A DNA stretch of 64,000 nucleotides, taken from contig NZ_SGIS01000003.1 in NCBI RefSeq assembly GCF_004208535.1, positions 1 to 64,000 on the forward strand, given 5' to 3'. Position numbers and translations under genes: made by a program. Shown here piece by piece: positions 56,094-64,000 of this stretch. The notes beneath the pieces are model-generated. The model searched no databases and had not been told where the DNA came from. It saw only the letters and a program-made list of their open reading frames with translations. Source of the DNA: Sphingomonas populi (GTDB lineage Bacteria; Pseudomonadota; Alphaproteobacteria; Sphingomonadales; Sphingomonadaceae). The first letter of the stretch is position 1. The number at the start of each line of letters is the position of its first letter.

Positions 56094-57395
56094 ATGCGCA
56101 TCCCCCTCCCCCCGCTCCTTTCTGTCGCCATCCTGTTCGCCTCGCCCGCCGCCGCCGAGGCACCCGATCCCGCGCGCCTGAAGGCCACCGTCGAGAAACT
56201 GGTGAGCTTCGGCACCCGCCACACGCTTTCCGCGCCCGATGATCCTGTGCGAGGCATTGGCGCGGCACGGCGCTGGGCCGGCGCGGAGCTGACCCACCTC
56301 GCCGATGCCTGTGGCGGCTGCATCACCGTCGCCAATATCGCGCGCACCTTCACCGGGCCGCGCGCGCCGCAGGGGGTGGAGATCGTCGATGTACTCGGCT
56401 TCCAGCAGGGCACTGAACCCAAGCGCGTCATCATCGTCGGCGCGCATATCGACAGCCGCGTCACCGATGTGATGAACACCACCGCCGACGCGCCCGGCGC
56501 GAACGACGACGGCTCGGGCGTCGCGCTCGTGCTGGAGGCGGCGCGAATTCTGTCGAAAGAGAAGTTCCGCGCCACGATCGTCTACGCGATCTTCTCCGGC
56601 GAGGAGCAGGGGCTGTGGGGCGGCCAGTTGCTCGCGGAGACCGCCAAGGCGAAGGACTGGACCGTCACGGCGATGCTCAACAATGACATCGTCGGCAACA
56701 CGGTCGGCCAGAATGGCGTGCGTGTGGCAGACCGCGTGCGGGTGTTCTCCGAAGGCTTGCGCGCCGCCGACGATCTTCCCGCCCACCTCGCGCGGCGCGG
56801 CAATGGCGGCGAGGACGATTCGCCCTCGCGCAGCCTCGCCAAAGCGGTGCGCGGGATCGCCGGCACGCTGCCGGGCGGGCTTGAGGTGTTCGTCGATCGC
56901 CGGCCCGATCGGCTCGGGCGCGGCGGCGATCACGAACCTTTCCTCAAGCTTGGCTATCCGGCGATCCGCTTCACCGTCGGCGCGGAGAATTGGAACCAGC
57001 AGCATCAGGATCTTCGCACCGACAATGGCGTCACGTATGGCGACACGGCCGACAAGATGGACTTCGCCTATCTCGCCAAGGTCACGGCGATCAACGTCGC
57101 GACGATCCGCCGCCTCGCCGCCGCACCTGCCGCCCCGACGGGCGCGACGATCACCGGCGGCGGCAGCGACGATACCACGGTCGCATGGCAACCCGTGACG
57201 GGCGCAGTCGGCTACCGGATCCACTGGCGCCGCACCGACGCGCAGGATTGGCAGCAGGCGCTCGACGTGCCAGCCACCGATACCTCGCATGTGCTGAAGA
57301 ACGTGGTGGTGGACGACAGCTTCTTCGGCGTCGGCGCGCTCGGCCCGGACGGGGCGGAAAGCGTGGTGACGTTCGCAGGCCCGCCGGCGCGGTAG
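56094..57395 (+). CDS. M28-family zinc aminopeptidase, exported
   Basis: The 433-residue protein has a signal peptide (PPLLSVAILFASPAAAEA) and an M28 catalytic domain: IVGAHIDSR (metal His, Asp), PGANDDGSGVAL (bridging Asp), FSGEEQGLWGGQ (catalytic Glu pair), MLNNDIVGN (metal Asp) and NQQHQD region for the last His. The C-terminal 80 residues look like a fibronectin-III-type beta domain (TTVAWQPVTGAVGYRIHW). It probably trims peptides in the periplasm or outside. The gene stands alone between czcA and mntH. Confidence 0.9.
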   Translation: MRIPLPPLLSVAILFASPAAAEAPDPARLKATVEKLVSFGTRHTLSAPDDPVRGIGAARRWAGAELTHLADACGGCITVANIARTFTGPRAPQGVEIVDVLGFQQGTEPKRVIIVGAHIDSRVTDVMNTTADAPGANDDGSGVALVLEAARILSKEKFRATIVYAIFSGEEQGLWGGQLLAETAKAKDWTVTAMLNNDIVGNTVGQNGVRVADRVRVFSEGLRAADDLPAHLARRGNGGEDDSPSRSLAKAVRGIAGTLPGGLEVFVDRRPDRLGRGGDHEPFLKLGYPAIRFTVGAENWNQQHQDLRTDNGVTYGDTADKMDFAYLAKVTAINVATIRRLAAAPAAPTGATITGGGSDDTTVAWQPVTGAVGYRIHWRRTDAQDWQQALDVPATDTSHVLKNVVVDDSFFGVGALGPDGAESVVTFAGPPAR

Positions 57396-57481
57396 GTAAG
57401 CTTCTCTGATCGTCCGATCCGATCAGTCTCATTAGGCCAGATCGATGGTCGTGCGGCGCGGTGCTTGCTACGGGAACCCGC

Positions 57482-58798
57482 ATGTCTTTCAAACTGCCCG
57501 ATACCGCGACAGCGCCCTTCTGCCCGTCGGAGATTCGCGGCGCGGTCGCCGTTCCTACCGGCTTGCCGCTGTGGCGCAAGCTGCTGCGCGCGACCGGGCC
57601 GGGGCTGCTCGTCGCGGTGGGTTATATGGACCCAGGCAATTGGGCGACCGACATCGCGGCGGGATCGCGCTTCGGTTATGATCTGCTGTTCGTCGTCTTG
57701 CTCACCAGCCTCGCCGCGATCCTGCTGCAATCGCTGGCAATGCGGCTCGGGCTGGTGGCGGGACACGATCTCGCGCGGATGGCGCGCGAACGCTATTCGC
57801 GCGGGGCGACGTTGGGGCTGTGGCTGCTCGCCGAACTGGCGATCATCGCCACCGACGTTGCCGAGGTGCTGGGCAGCGCGCTCGCGTTCAACCTGCTGCT
57901 CGGCGTGCCGCTTTGGCTCGGCGTGCTGCTGACCGGGCTGGATACGATCGTCGTACTCGGGCTGAAAGGCGGCGGCTTCCGCCAGATCGAGGCGATCATC
58001 CTTGGGCTGGTGACCACGATCGCGGTGTGCTTCGCGGTGCAGCTCGTCATCGCCGGGCCGAGCCTGTCGGGCATCCTGCACGGGGCGGTGCCAAAGCTCG
58101 CGGTGTTCGCCGATCCGCAGGCGATCTATCTCGCGGTCGGCATCCTCGGCGCAACGGTGATGCCGCACAACCTGTATCTGCACTCGTCGATCGTCCAGAC
58201 GCGCGTGACCGAACCCGGCGAAGCGGCGCTGAAGGAATCGTTGCGCTTCGCGACGATCGACATCGTCATCTCGCTGTTGCTCGCCACCCTCGTCAACGGC
58301 GCGATCCTGACGCTGGCGGCGGCGACTTTTCACGAAAGCGGCTACGCCAATGTCGCCGAAATCGAGGAAGCGTACCACCTGCTCGCGCCGCTCACCGGCG
58401 CTGCGGCGGCGGCGATCCTGTTCGGCATCGCGCTGTTCGCCTCGGGCCAGAGCGCGACCTTCACCGGCACGATCGCGGGTCAGGTGATCCTCGAAGGCTT
58501 CCTTGATCTCAAGATCCCGTGCTGGCAGCGCCGCATCATCACGCGCGGGCTCGCGCTGGTGCCGGCGCTGGCGGGCGTGCTGTGGCTGGGCGACCATGCC
58601 GTGGGCAAGTTGCTGGTGCTGACTCAGGTGGTGTTGTCGCTGCAATTGCCGTTCGCGATCTACCCGCTGATTCGCTTCACCAGCGACAAGACGATCATGG
58701 GCGTCCACGCCAGCGGCGCGGTGGTCCGCACGGTCGCGTGGGGCGTGTTCGCGGTGATCGTCGCCGCCAATCTGTGGCTGATCGTAACGATGCTCTGA
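57482..58798 (+). CDS. mntH: MntH, proton-coupled Nramp metal transporter
   Basis: The 438-residue protein has 11 or 12 helices and both Nramp metal-binding motifs: VGYMDPGNWATDIAAG in TM1 (DPGN) and LGATVMPHNLYLHSSIVQ in TM6 (MPHN). It imports Mn(II), perhaps also Fe(II), driven by protons. It follows the czc efflux genes, so import and export of divalent metals are close together. The ATG at 57482 gives the usual N-terminus; no clear MntR or Fur box was recognised upstream. Confidence 0.95.
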   Translation: MSFKLPDTATAPFCPSEIRGAVAVPTGLPLWRKLLRATGPGLLVAVGYMDPGNWATDIAAGSRFGYDLLFVVLLTSLAAILLQSLAMRLGLVAGHDLARMARERYSRGATLGLWLLAELAIIATDVAEVLGSALAFNLLLGVPLWLGVLLTGLDTIVVLGLKGGGFRQIEAIILGLVTTIAVCFAVQLVIAGPSLSGILHGAVPKLAVFADPQAIYLAVGILGATVMPHNLYLHSSIVQTRVTEPGEAALKESLRFATIDIVISLLLATLVNGAILTLAAATFHESGYANVAEIEEAYHLLAPLTGAAAAAILFGIALFASGQSATFTGTIAGQVILEGFLDLKIPCWQRRIITRGLALVPALAGVLWLGDHAVGKLLVLTQVVLSLQLPFAIYPLIRFTSDKTIMGVHASGAVVRTVAWGVFAVIVAANLWLIVTML

Positions 58799-58857
58799 GC
58801 CGCGCGGAACATCGCCGACGTCGGGGCATTCCCTGTGTTCACAACAGGAAGAACCCC

Positions 58858-59154
58858 GTGACCGAACAGCCACCGCCCCGCACAGCCGGCAAGGCCGCGA
58901 TCATCGTCGTCGCGATCATCATCGCGATCATCGTAGCGGTCTTCATCGGACTAAACCTGTCGCACTACAAATCCGTTCAGCAGCCCGGCCAGCCCGAACC
59001 CGGCGCCGCCAAACAGGGTCCGCAGGATCTCGGCACCGCGAACCAGCAGTACCGACGGGCCTCGACGCGGGTCGCGTCGCGGCCCTTCGCACCAATCAGG
59101 CGGCTGTGGTCGCCAGACCGTCGAGTTCGGCGAGCACAGCGTCGGATAGGGTGA
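58858..59154 (+). CDS. Small single-span membrane protein, hypothetical
   Basis: A GTG-started frame of 98 residues with AGGAAG nine bases upstream. It has one very hydrophobic segment (AAIIVVAIIIAIIVAVFIGL), followed by a Pro/Gln-rich stretch and an Arg-rich tail. The last 59 bases overlap the convergent aldo/keto reductase gene. No family is recognised. The ribosome site and membrane segment support expression; the Arg-rich end may be a shadow of the reductase. Confidence 0.45.
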   Translation: MTEQPPPRTAGKAAIIVVAIIIAIIVAVFIGLNLSHYKSVQQPGQPEPGAAKQGPQDLGTANQQYRRASTRVASRPFAPIRRLWSPDRRVRRAQRRIG

Positions 59155-59971
59155 GTTCGGCCGCAGCGAGGTTCTCGGCCAGATGCGCGACGCTCGACGT
59201 GCCGGGGATCAGCAGGATGTTCGGCGCGCGCGCCAGCAGCCACGCGAGCGCGACTTGCATCGACGTCGCGCCGATCCGCGCAGCCAACGCTGCGAGCGCG
59301 TCCGACTGGATCGGCGCGAAGCCGCCGAGCGGGAAGAACGGCACATAGGCGATGCCCTCCGCCGCGAGCGTATCGACCAGCGCATCGTCCTCGCGGTGGA
59401 CGAGATTATACTGGTTCTGCACGCACACCAAAGGCGCGATCCGCTGCGCCTCCGCGACTTGCGCCGCTGTCGCGTTGCTGAGGCCGAGGTGGCGGACCAG
59501 TCCCTGCTCGCGCAAGCCCGCCAACGTCGAGACTTGCGGTTCGATCGGACCTTCCAGCGGGCCATGTACCGCACCCATCAGCCGCAGATTGACCACGTCG
59601 AGCACATCGAGCCCCAGGTTGCGCAGATTGTCATGCACCGCTTGGGTCAGTTCGGCCGGGCTTTGCGCGGGCAACCACGAAGCATCGTCGCCGCGCACCG
59701 CGCCGACCTTGGTCACGATCGTCAGATCGTCACGATAGGGATGCAGCGCCTCGCGGATGATCTGATTGGTAACGTGCGGGCCGTAGAAATCGCTGGTATC
59801 GATATGGTCGACCCCCGCCTCGACCGCCGCGCGCAACACCGCGACCGCCGCGTCGCGGTCTTTGGGCGCCCCGAACACGCCCGGCCCGGCGAGCTGCATC
59901 GCGCCATAGCCCATGCGGCTAACGGTGCGGTCGCCCAGACGGAACGTTCCGGCTTTGGCAAGATCGGTCAT
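59096..59971 (-). CDS. Aldo/keto reductase
   Basis: The 291-residue TIM-barrel oxidoreductase has FRLGDRTVSRMGYGAMQL at the start, DHIDTSDFYGPHVTNQIIRE with catalytic Asp and Tyr, VTKVG with the Lys, LGLSNATAAQV, and the NADPH-site ending LLIPGTSSVAHLAENLA. AAGGAG precedes the ATG at 59971. The frame runs on upstream but only as a shadow of the divergent LysR gene. The substrate is unknown; divergence from a LysR regulator suggests control by it. Confidence 0.92.
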   Translation of the reverse strand: MTDLAKAGTFRLGDRTVSRMGYGAMQLAGPGVFGAPKDRDAAVAVLRAAVEAGVDHIDTSDFYGPHVTNQIIREALHPYRDDLTIVTKVGAVRGDDASWLPAQSPAELTQAVHDNLRNLGLDVLDVVNLRLMGAVHGPLEGPIEPQVSTLAGLREQGLVRHLGLSNATAAQVAEAQRIAPLVCVQNQYNLVHREDDALVDTLAAEGIAYVPFFPLGGFAPIQSDALAALAARIGATSMQVALAWLLARAPNILLIPGTSSVAHLAENLAAAELTLSDAVLAELDGLATTAA

Positions 59972-60064
59972 GGCACATCTCCTTGGTGATGGCGCGGATA
60001 TGGACTTCCCCCGATCATCCGATAAGTCGGTCCAATCGGAACGGGCTGTGCGGATATTCGGACA

Positions 60065-60976
60065 ATGGCGGCGGAACTCGATGATCTCTCCAGCTTCGTC
60101 GCGATCGTCCGCGCCGGCGGCTTTCGTGATGCCGCGCGCGTCTCGGGCGGTTCGGCGTCGAGCTTGAGCGAGGCGGTGCGGCGACTGGAAGCGCGGCTCG
60201 GCGTGCGGCTCCTCCATCGCACCACCCGCAGCATCGCGCCGACCGAAGCCGGGGCGCGGTTGTTCGAGCGACTGTCGCCAGCGCTCGCCGAGGTGCGCGC
60301 AGCGCTCGACGTAGTGAACACCTTCAAGGATCGACCCGCCGGCACGCTGCGGCTCAACGTCCCCGCCAATGTCGCGCGCACTGTGCTGCCGGGTATCGTG
60401 CCCGCGTTCCTCACCGCCTATCCCGACATCCGCTTGGACGTGACGGTCGAGGACAGCTTCGTCGATATCCTCGCCTCGGGCGCGGACGCCGGCATTCGCT
60501 ACGAGGAGCGGCTCGAACAGGACATGATCGCGGTCCCGATCGGCCCGCGCACCCAGCGCATCCTCACCGCCGCCGCACCCGCCTATCTGGCCGCGCATGG
60601 CCGGCCGGCGCATCCCCAGGACTTGCTCCAGTACGCCTGTATGCGCAGCCGCTTCTCCGGTGGCGCGATCGCGATATGGGAGTTCGAACGGGCCGGAGAG
60701 ATCGTGCGGGTCGATCCGCTCGGCCCGCTGCTGGTGCAGCCCGGTCTGGCCTGCGACCTGCTCATCGACGCCGCCATCGCCGGGCTGGGCATCGTCCATC
60801 TGTTCGAGGACTGGCTCAAACCGCATATCGCCAGCGGGGCGCTGGAGACGGTGCTCGACGACTGGTGCGAGCCGTTCTCCGGCCCGATCCTCTATTATTC
60901 GGGCCGCCGCTATCTGCCGACGCCGCTGCGTGCCTTCGTCGATTTCATCAAGGCGCATCCGTTTGCGGAACGGTGA
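60065..60976 (+). CDS. LysR-family transcriptional regulator
   Basis: The 303-residue protein has the N-terminal winged helix-turn-helix (FVAIVRAGGFRDAARVSGG, then EAVRRLEARLGVRLLHRTTR) and a periplasmic-binding-like effector domain. It belongs to the subgroup resembling regulators with the VRLLHRTTRSIAPTEAG signature. It is divergent from the aldo/keto reductase with 93 bases between, where CCGAT / ATCGG half-sites near 60011-60039 could be its operator. It likely activates the reductase and represses itself, as is common in the family. The effector is unknown. Confidence 0.9.
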   Translation: MAAELDDLSSFVAIVRAGGFRDAARVSGGSASSLSEAVRRLEARLGVRLLHRTTRSIAPTEAGARLFERLSPALAEVRAALDVVNTFKDRPAGTLRLNVPANVARTVLPGIVPAFLTAYPDIRLDVTVEDSFVDILASGADAGIRYEERLEQDMIAVPIGPRTQRILTAAAPAYLAAHGRPAHPQDLLQYACMRSRFSGGAIAIWEFERAGEIVRVDPLGPLLVQPGLACDLLIDAAIAGLGIVHLFEDWLKPHIASGALETVLDDWCEPFSGPILYYSGRRYLPTPLRAFVDFIKAHPFAER

Positions 60977-61064
60977 AGAAATCGGAACATGTTCTGGCGG
61001 CAGCGTTATTTGCGATATACCGATAACCTCGCAGCCGCGATCACGGCGCGACGGGAGAGGATTA

Positions 61065-62753
61065 ATGATGACGATCTGGAAAACGATCGCGGCGACCTTT
61101 GCACTGGCAGGTCTCCCCTTCCCCGCGCTCGCGCAGGACGGCACACCACGCCAGGTCTCCGTCATGATCGACGCCAGCCGCAGCGTCGGCACGTTACGGC
61201 CGACGTGGCGGTTCTTCGGCGCCGACGAGCCGAACTACGCGACGATGAAGGACGGCCGCAAACTGCTGGTCGAACTCGGCGCGCTCAAGTCCGGCCACGT
61301 CTATTTCCGCGCGCACAATCTGCTGACCAGCGGCGACGGCACCGCAGCCTTCAAATGGGGCAGCACCAACGCCTATACCGAGGACAAGGCCGGCAAGCCG
61401 GTCTATGACTGGACGATCGTCGACGGCATCATCGATACGTACCGCGCACAGGGCATCCACCCCTATCTCCAGATCGGCTTCATGCCCGAGGCACTGTCGA
61501 GCGCACCGGCGGGCTTGCCTTACCGCCACAACTGGAAGCCCGGCGTCGATTACGGGAAGATTGCGACCGGCTGGAGCTACCCGCCCAAGGATTACGCGAA
61601 ATGGGGTGAACTGGTCTATCAATGGACTCGCCACAACGTCGAGCGCTACGGTCGCGCCGAAGTCGAGCGCTGGTTTTTCGAGGTCTGGAACGAACCCAAT
61701 CTCGACTTCTACTGGCGCGGCACGCCTGAAGATTTCTACAAGATGCACGATTACGCCATCGCCGGCGTGCGCCGCGCCCTGCCGAGCGCGCGCGTCGGCG
61801 GGCCTGACGTGGCGGGCGCGGGCGGCACCTTCATGGACGGCTTCCTTCAGCACGTCACCTCCGGCAGGAACTATGCGACCGGGCAGATCGGCACCCCGAC
61901 CGACTTCCTCTCGTTCCACGCCAAGGGCAAGCCGAGCATTGTCGATGGCCATGTCCGCATGGGACTAGCCACGCACCTGATGGCGGCGGACGGCGGCTTT
62001 ACCAAGGTGCTGTCGGTTCCGAGCCTGGCCGCCAAGCCGGTGGTGATCGGCGAGAGCGATCCCGAAGGCTGCGCCGCCTGCCCCGGCCCGGAGAACGCCT
62101 ATCGCAACGGCACGATGTATTCGAGCTACACCGCCGCCAGCTTTGCGCGGATCTGGGAACTGGCGGCCAAGCGCAAGATCAACCTCGCCGGCATCGTCTC
62201 CTGGTCGTTCGAGTTCGAGGGCCAGCCGTGGTTCGCCGGCTATCGCCAGCTTGCTACCAATGGCGTCGATCTGCCCGTGCTCAACGTATTCCGCCTGTTC
62301 GCGAAGCTTGGCGAGACGCGGTTGGCGAGCACCAGCAGCGCGGAAATCCCGCTCGAAAGCGTGATGGCGGACGGCGTGCGCGGCACCCCGGATGTCGGCA
62401 CGCTCGCCACGCGCGCTGCCAACGGCAAGCTCGCCGTGCTGGTGTGGCATTATCACGATGACGATCTTGCCGGCCCCGACGCGCAGATCCACATTGCCCT
62501 GAACGGCTTGCGAAACACACCCGCGGCGGCGACCGTGTGGCGTGTCGACCCCACCCACGCCAACGCCTTCGCGGCATGGCAAAAGATGGGGTCTCCACAG
62601 GCCCCGAACGCCGCGCAATACGCGGCGCTGGAAGCCGCCTCGCGGATGCACCCGGAAACCGTGAGCATCGCGCGCGGCAAGGCCGGCGCGGCGACGCTCG
62701 ACGTGCCGCTCGCCCGGCAAGGCGTCGCGCTCGTTCTGCTCGACGGGGCATGA
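61065..62753 (+). CDS. GH39 beta-xylosidase-like glycoside hydrolase, exported
   Basis: The 562-residue protein starts at one of two adjacent ATGs after GGAGAGGA. It has a signal peptide ending ALAQDG and a (beta/alpha)8 catalytic domain: LRPTWRFFGADEPNY, the acid/base Glu in FFEVWNEPNLDFYW, and the nucleophile Glu in VVIGESDPEG, followed by a beta-sandwich. GH39 enzymes release xylose or related sugars from plant glycans. No xylan utilisation genes are adjacent, apart from the glycosidase tail at 2472-2695 far to the left. It follows the LysR gene by 88 bases. Confidence 0.9.
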   Translation: MMTIWKTIAATFALAGLPFPALAQDGTPRQVSVMIDASRSVGTLRPTWRFFGADEPNYATMKDGRKLLVELGALKSGHVYFRAHNLLTSGDGTAAFKWGSTNAYTEDKAGKPVYDWTIVDGIIDTYRAQGIHPYLQIGFMPEALSSAPAGLPYRHNWKPGVDYGKIATGWSYPPKDYAKWGELVYQWTRHNVERYGRAEVERWFFEVWNEPNLDFYWRGTPEDFYKMHDYAIAGVRRALPSARVGGPDVAGAGGTFMDGFLQHVTSGRNYATGQIGTPTDFLSFHAKGKPSIVDGHVRMGLATHLMAADGGFTKVLSVPSLAAKPVVIGESDPEGCAACPGPENAYRNGTMYSSYTAASFARIWELAAKRKINLAGIVSWSFEFEGQPWFAGYRQLATNGVDLPVLNVFRLFAKLGETRLASTSSAEIPLESVMADGVRGTPDVGTLATRAANGKLAVLVWHYHDDDLAGPDAQIHIALNGLRNTPAAATVWRVDPTHANAFAAWQKMGSPQAPNAAQYAALEAASRMHPETVSIARGKAGAATLDVPLARQGVALVLLDGA

Positions 62754-62842
62754 GCCGGACCGGCGGAAATCGAGAATTGGCAAGCCGTAACGCTTGCGTT
62801 AGATGCAACGCCGAGGCCCATGATCGGGTCTTGATGATCGCG

Positions 62843-63040
62843 CCGGTGCCCCGCGAGGGGCTTGAATGGGAATGCGGTGCGGGGTTCGCCCCAAAACCGC
62901 GGCTGTCCCTGCAACTGTGAGCGGTGAGCGACGGCATCAGGCTCTTTCGGGAGCAGCCACTGGATCGGCGCATCTGCGGATGCGTCCTCTGGGAAGGCGA
63001 TGCCGCAGCGTTGACCCGCAAGCCAGGAGACCTGCCGGCG
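62843..63040 (+). promoter_or_regulatory. Cobalamin riboswitch
   Basis: The sequence shows the conserved order of the adenosylcobalamin riboswitch: GGTGCCCCGCGAGGGG, GAATGGGAATGCGGTGC, CGGCTGTCCCTGCAACTGT, and the B12 box GCCAGGAGACCTGCC at 63021-63036. It lies in the 468-base gap before the cobW-like gene, which is otherwise without a gene. Binding of B12 would lower expression of the gene downstream. The 180 bases after the B12 box form GC-rich hairpins that could serve as the expression platform. Confidence 0.95.
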
Positions 63041-63221
63041 ATATGGTCGCTCTTGCTTCGGCCCAGGGGATGGCTGCGGCACGGTTCTCCGTCTGAGCGA
63101 CGAGCCTGTGCGGCTGGGGCTGCATCGGTGCGTGGCGCGGGCGGCATTCGGCGCCTGTCCGTCGTTGCGCGCCGACCGATATCGGTCCCCGCCGGTCGTT
63201 GCTTGCGCCGTGGGGAAGAGC

Positions 63222-64000
63222 ATGTCCGATTTATCCAAGGTTCCCGTAACCATCGTCACCGGCTTTCTGGGCGCTGGCAAGACGACGCTGATCAACCATT
63301 TGATCCGGGAATCCGGCGGGCGTCGGCTGGCGGTGGTGGTCAACGAATTTGGCACCCTGGGCGTCGATGGCGATATCCTGAAGGGCTGCGCGATCCCCGA
63401 TTGCCCGGCCGAGAATATCGTCGAACTGGCCAATGGCTGCATCTGTTGCACCGTCGCCGACGATTTCATTCCCACCGTGGAGACGCTGCTCGCGCTCGAC
63501 CCCCGGCCCGATCACATCCTGATCGAGACATCGGGCCTCGCGCTGCCCAAGCCCCTGCTCAAGGCCTTCGACTGGCCCGCGATCCGATCCCGCATCACCG
63601 TCGATGGCGTGATCACGCTGGCCGATGCCGAGGCGGTCGCGGCCGGGCGTTTCGCACCCGACCTGACCGCGCTCGACGCGCAACGCGCCTCCGATCCGAG
63701 CATCGATCACGAAACACCGCTGTCCGAGGTGTTCGAGGATCAGCTCGCCTGCGCCGACATGGTGCTGCTGACCAAGTGCGACCTCGCCGGCCCCGACGGC
63801 ATCGCCGCTGCCCGCGCGGTGATCGCCGCCGAGACGCGCAAGCCGCTGCCGGTGGTTGAGATGGTCGACGGCGTGATCGATCCTCGCGTCGTGCTCGGCA
63901 TCGGCGCGGCGGCGGAGGATGATATCGCCGGACGCCCCTCGCATCATGACGGTGAGGACGAACACGAGCATGACGATTTCGACAGCGTCGTCGTGGATTT
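63222..64000 (+). CDS. cobW: CobW-family GTPase / metallochaperone (3' end outside window)
   Basis: About 259 codons are visible. The G3E-type GTPase has the P-loop TGFLGAGKTTLINHL, the metal motif NGCICC (CxCC), ETSGLALPKPLLKAF with the Glu-Thr-Ser switch, and LLTKCDL for guanine. The visible end enters a His/Asp/Glu-rich linker (SHHDGEDEHEHDD) able to bind metal. CobW delivers cobalt to the cobaltochelatase in aerobic B12 synthesis. The upstream cobalamin riboswitch supports the CobW assignment over zinc-related COG0523 relatives. Further cob genes are likely to the right. Confidence 0.93.
   Translation, partial: MSDLSKVPVTIVTGFLGAGKTTLINHLIRESGGRRLAVVVNEFGTLGVDGDILKGCAIPDCPAENIVELANGCICCTVADDFIPTVETLLALDPRPDHILIETSGLALPKPLLKAFDWPAIRSRITVDGVITLADAEAVAAGRFAPDLTALDAQRASDPSIDHETPLSEVFEDQLACADMVLLTKCDLAGPDGIAAARAVIAAETRKPLPVVEMVDGVIDPRVVLGIGAAAEDDIAGRPSHHDGEDEHEHDDFDSVVVD

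Noticed and set aside
57212..58873. 553-codon minus-strand frame opposite mntH
   Set aside because: Antisense shadow; composition dominated by Arg, Asp, Gln and His as expected from the complement of a membrane protein gene.
59972..61192. Upstream extension of the aldo/keto reductase frame on the minus strand
   Set aside because: The open frame continues for 400 codons but conserved reductase sequence and a strong ribosome site begin at 59971; the rest is antisense to the LysR gene.

Overview
The window looks like a chromosomal segment of an alphaproteobacterium of the Sphingomonas group (Sphingomonadales). The DNA is GC-rich with strong G/C bias at third codon positions. The order mreBCD-mrdA-rodA, psd-pssA, rpsB-tsf-pyrH-frr-uppS-cdsA-dxr-rseP-bamA-skp-fabZ and ntrYX-hfq-hflX, together with a two-domain Hfq, fits that group. 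This assignment rests on gene content and is an inference.

Region 1 (1-5151) is a decayed mobile island next to a tRNA-Lys gene. It holds a complete trbB-trbC-trbD run (conjugative type IV secretion), the first codons of trbE, and a second, 5'-truncated trbB at the left edge. Between the two trb pieces sit a type I secretion remnant (the tail of an ABC transporter and an hlyD-like gene cut by an amber stop) and the tail of a glycoside-hydrolase-like gene. A frameshifted IS66-type transposase fragment lies between trbB and the tRNA.

Region 2 (5.3-18.6 kb) is core cell-envelope and housekeeping DNA. It carries the elongasome operon mreB-mreC-mreD-mrdA-rodA on the minus strand, mutL (with a perfect palindromic element inside its linker), a KefB-like antiporter, a TPR protein, icd, and psd-pssA for phosphatidylethanolamine synthesis. 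Region 3 (18.9-36.5 kb) is nearly all on the plus strand. It covers translation (rpsB, tsf, frr, rpmE), UMP kinase, undecaprenyl-PP, CDP-DAG and MEP-pathway enzymes, outer-membrane assembly (rseP, bamA, skp), fabZ, the NtrY/NtrX two-component pair, a tandem-domain Hfq and HflX.

At about 37.57 kb a 28-bp AT-rich sequence in a 56-bp gap matches the XerC/XerD dif architecture. It lies close to a switch in gene direction: 16.9-36.5 kb is almost all plus strand, while 36.4-45.7 kb is all minus strand (LMW phosphatase, mazG, metallo-hydrolase, tatD, metG, holB, tmk, dacA, SPOR protein, mltB). The window may therefore span the replication terminus.

Region 4 (45.8-64 kb) is accessory. It contains tRNA-Ser, a TonB-dependent receptor overlapping a Tat-exported class V aminotransferase-like enzyme (PvdN-like architecture), a His-rich small exported protein with a CzcCBA metal efflux system, an M28 peptidase, an MntH metal importer, an aldo/keto reductase with a divergent LysR regulator, a GH39 beta-xylosidase-like enzyme, and a cobalamin riboswitch upstream of a CobW-family GTPase that runs off the right edge. 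No rRNA, CRISPR array or complete transposon was seen.
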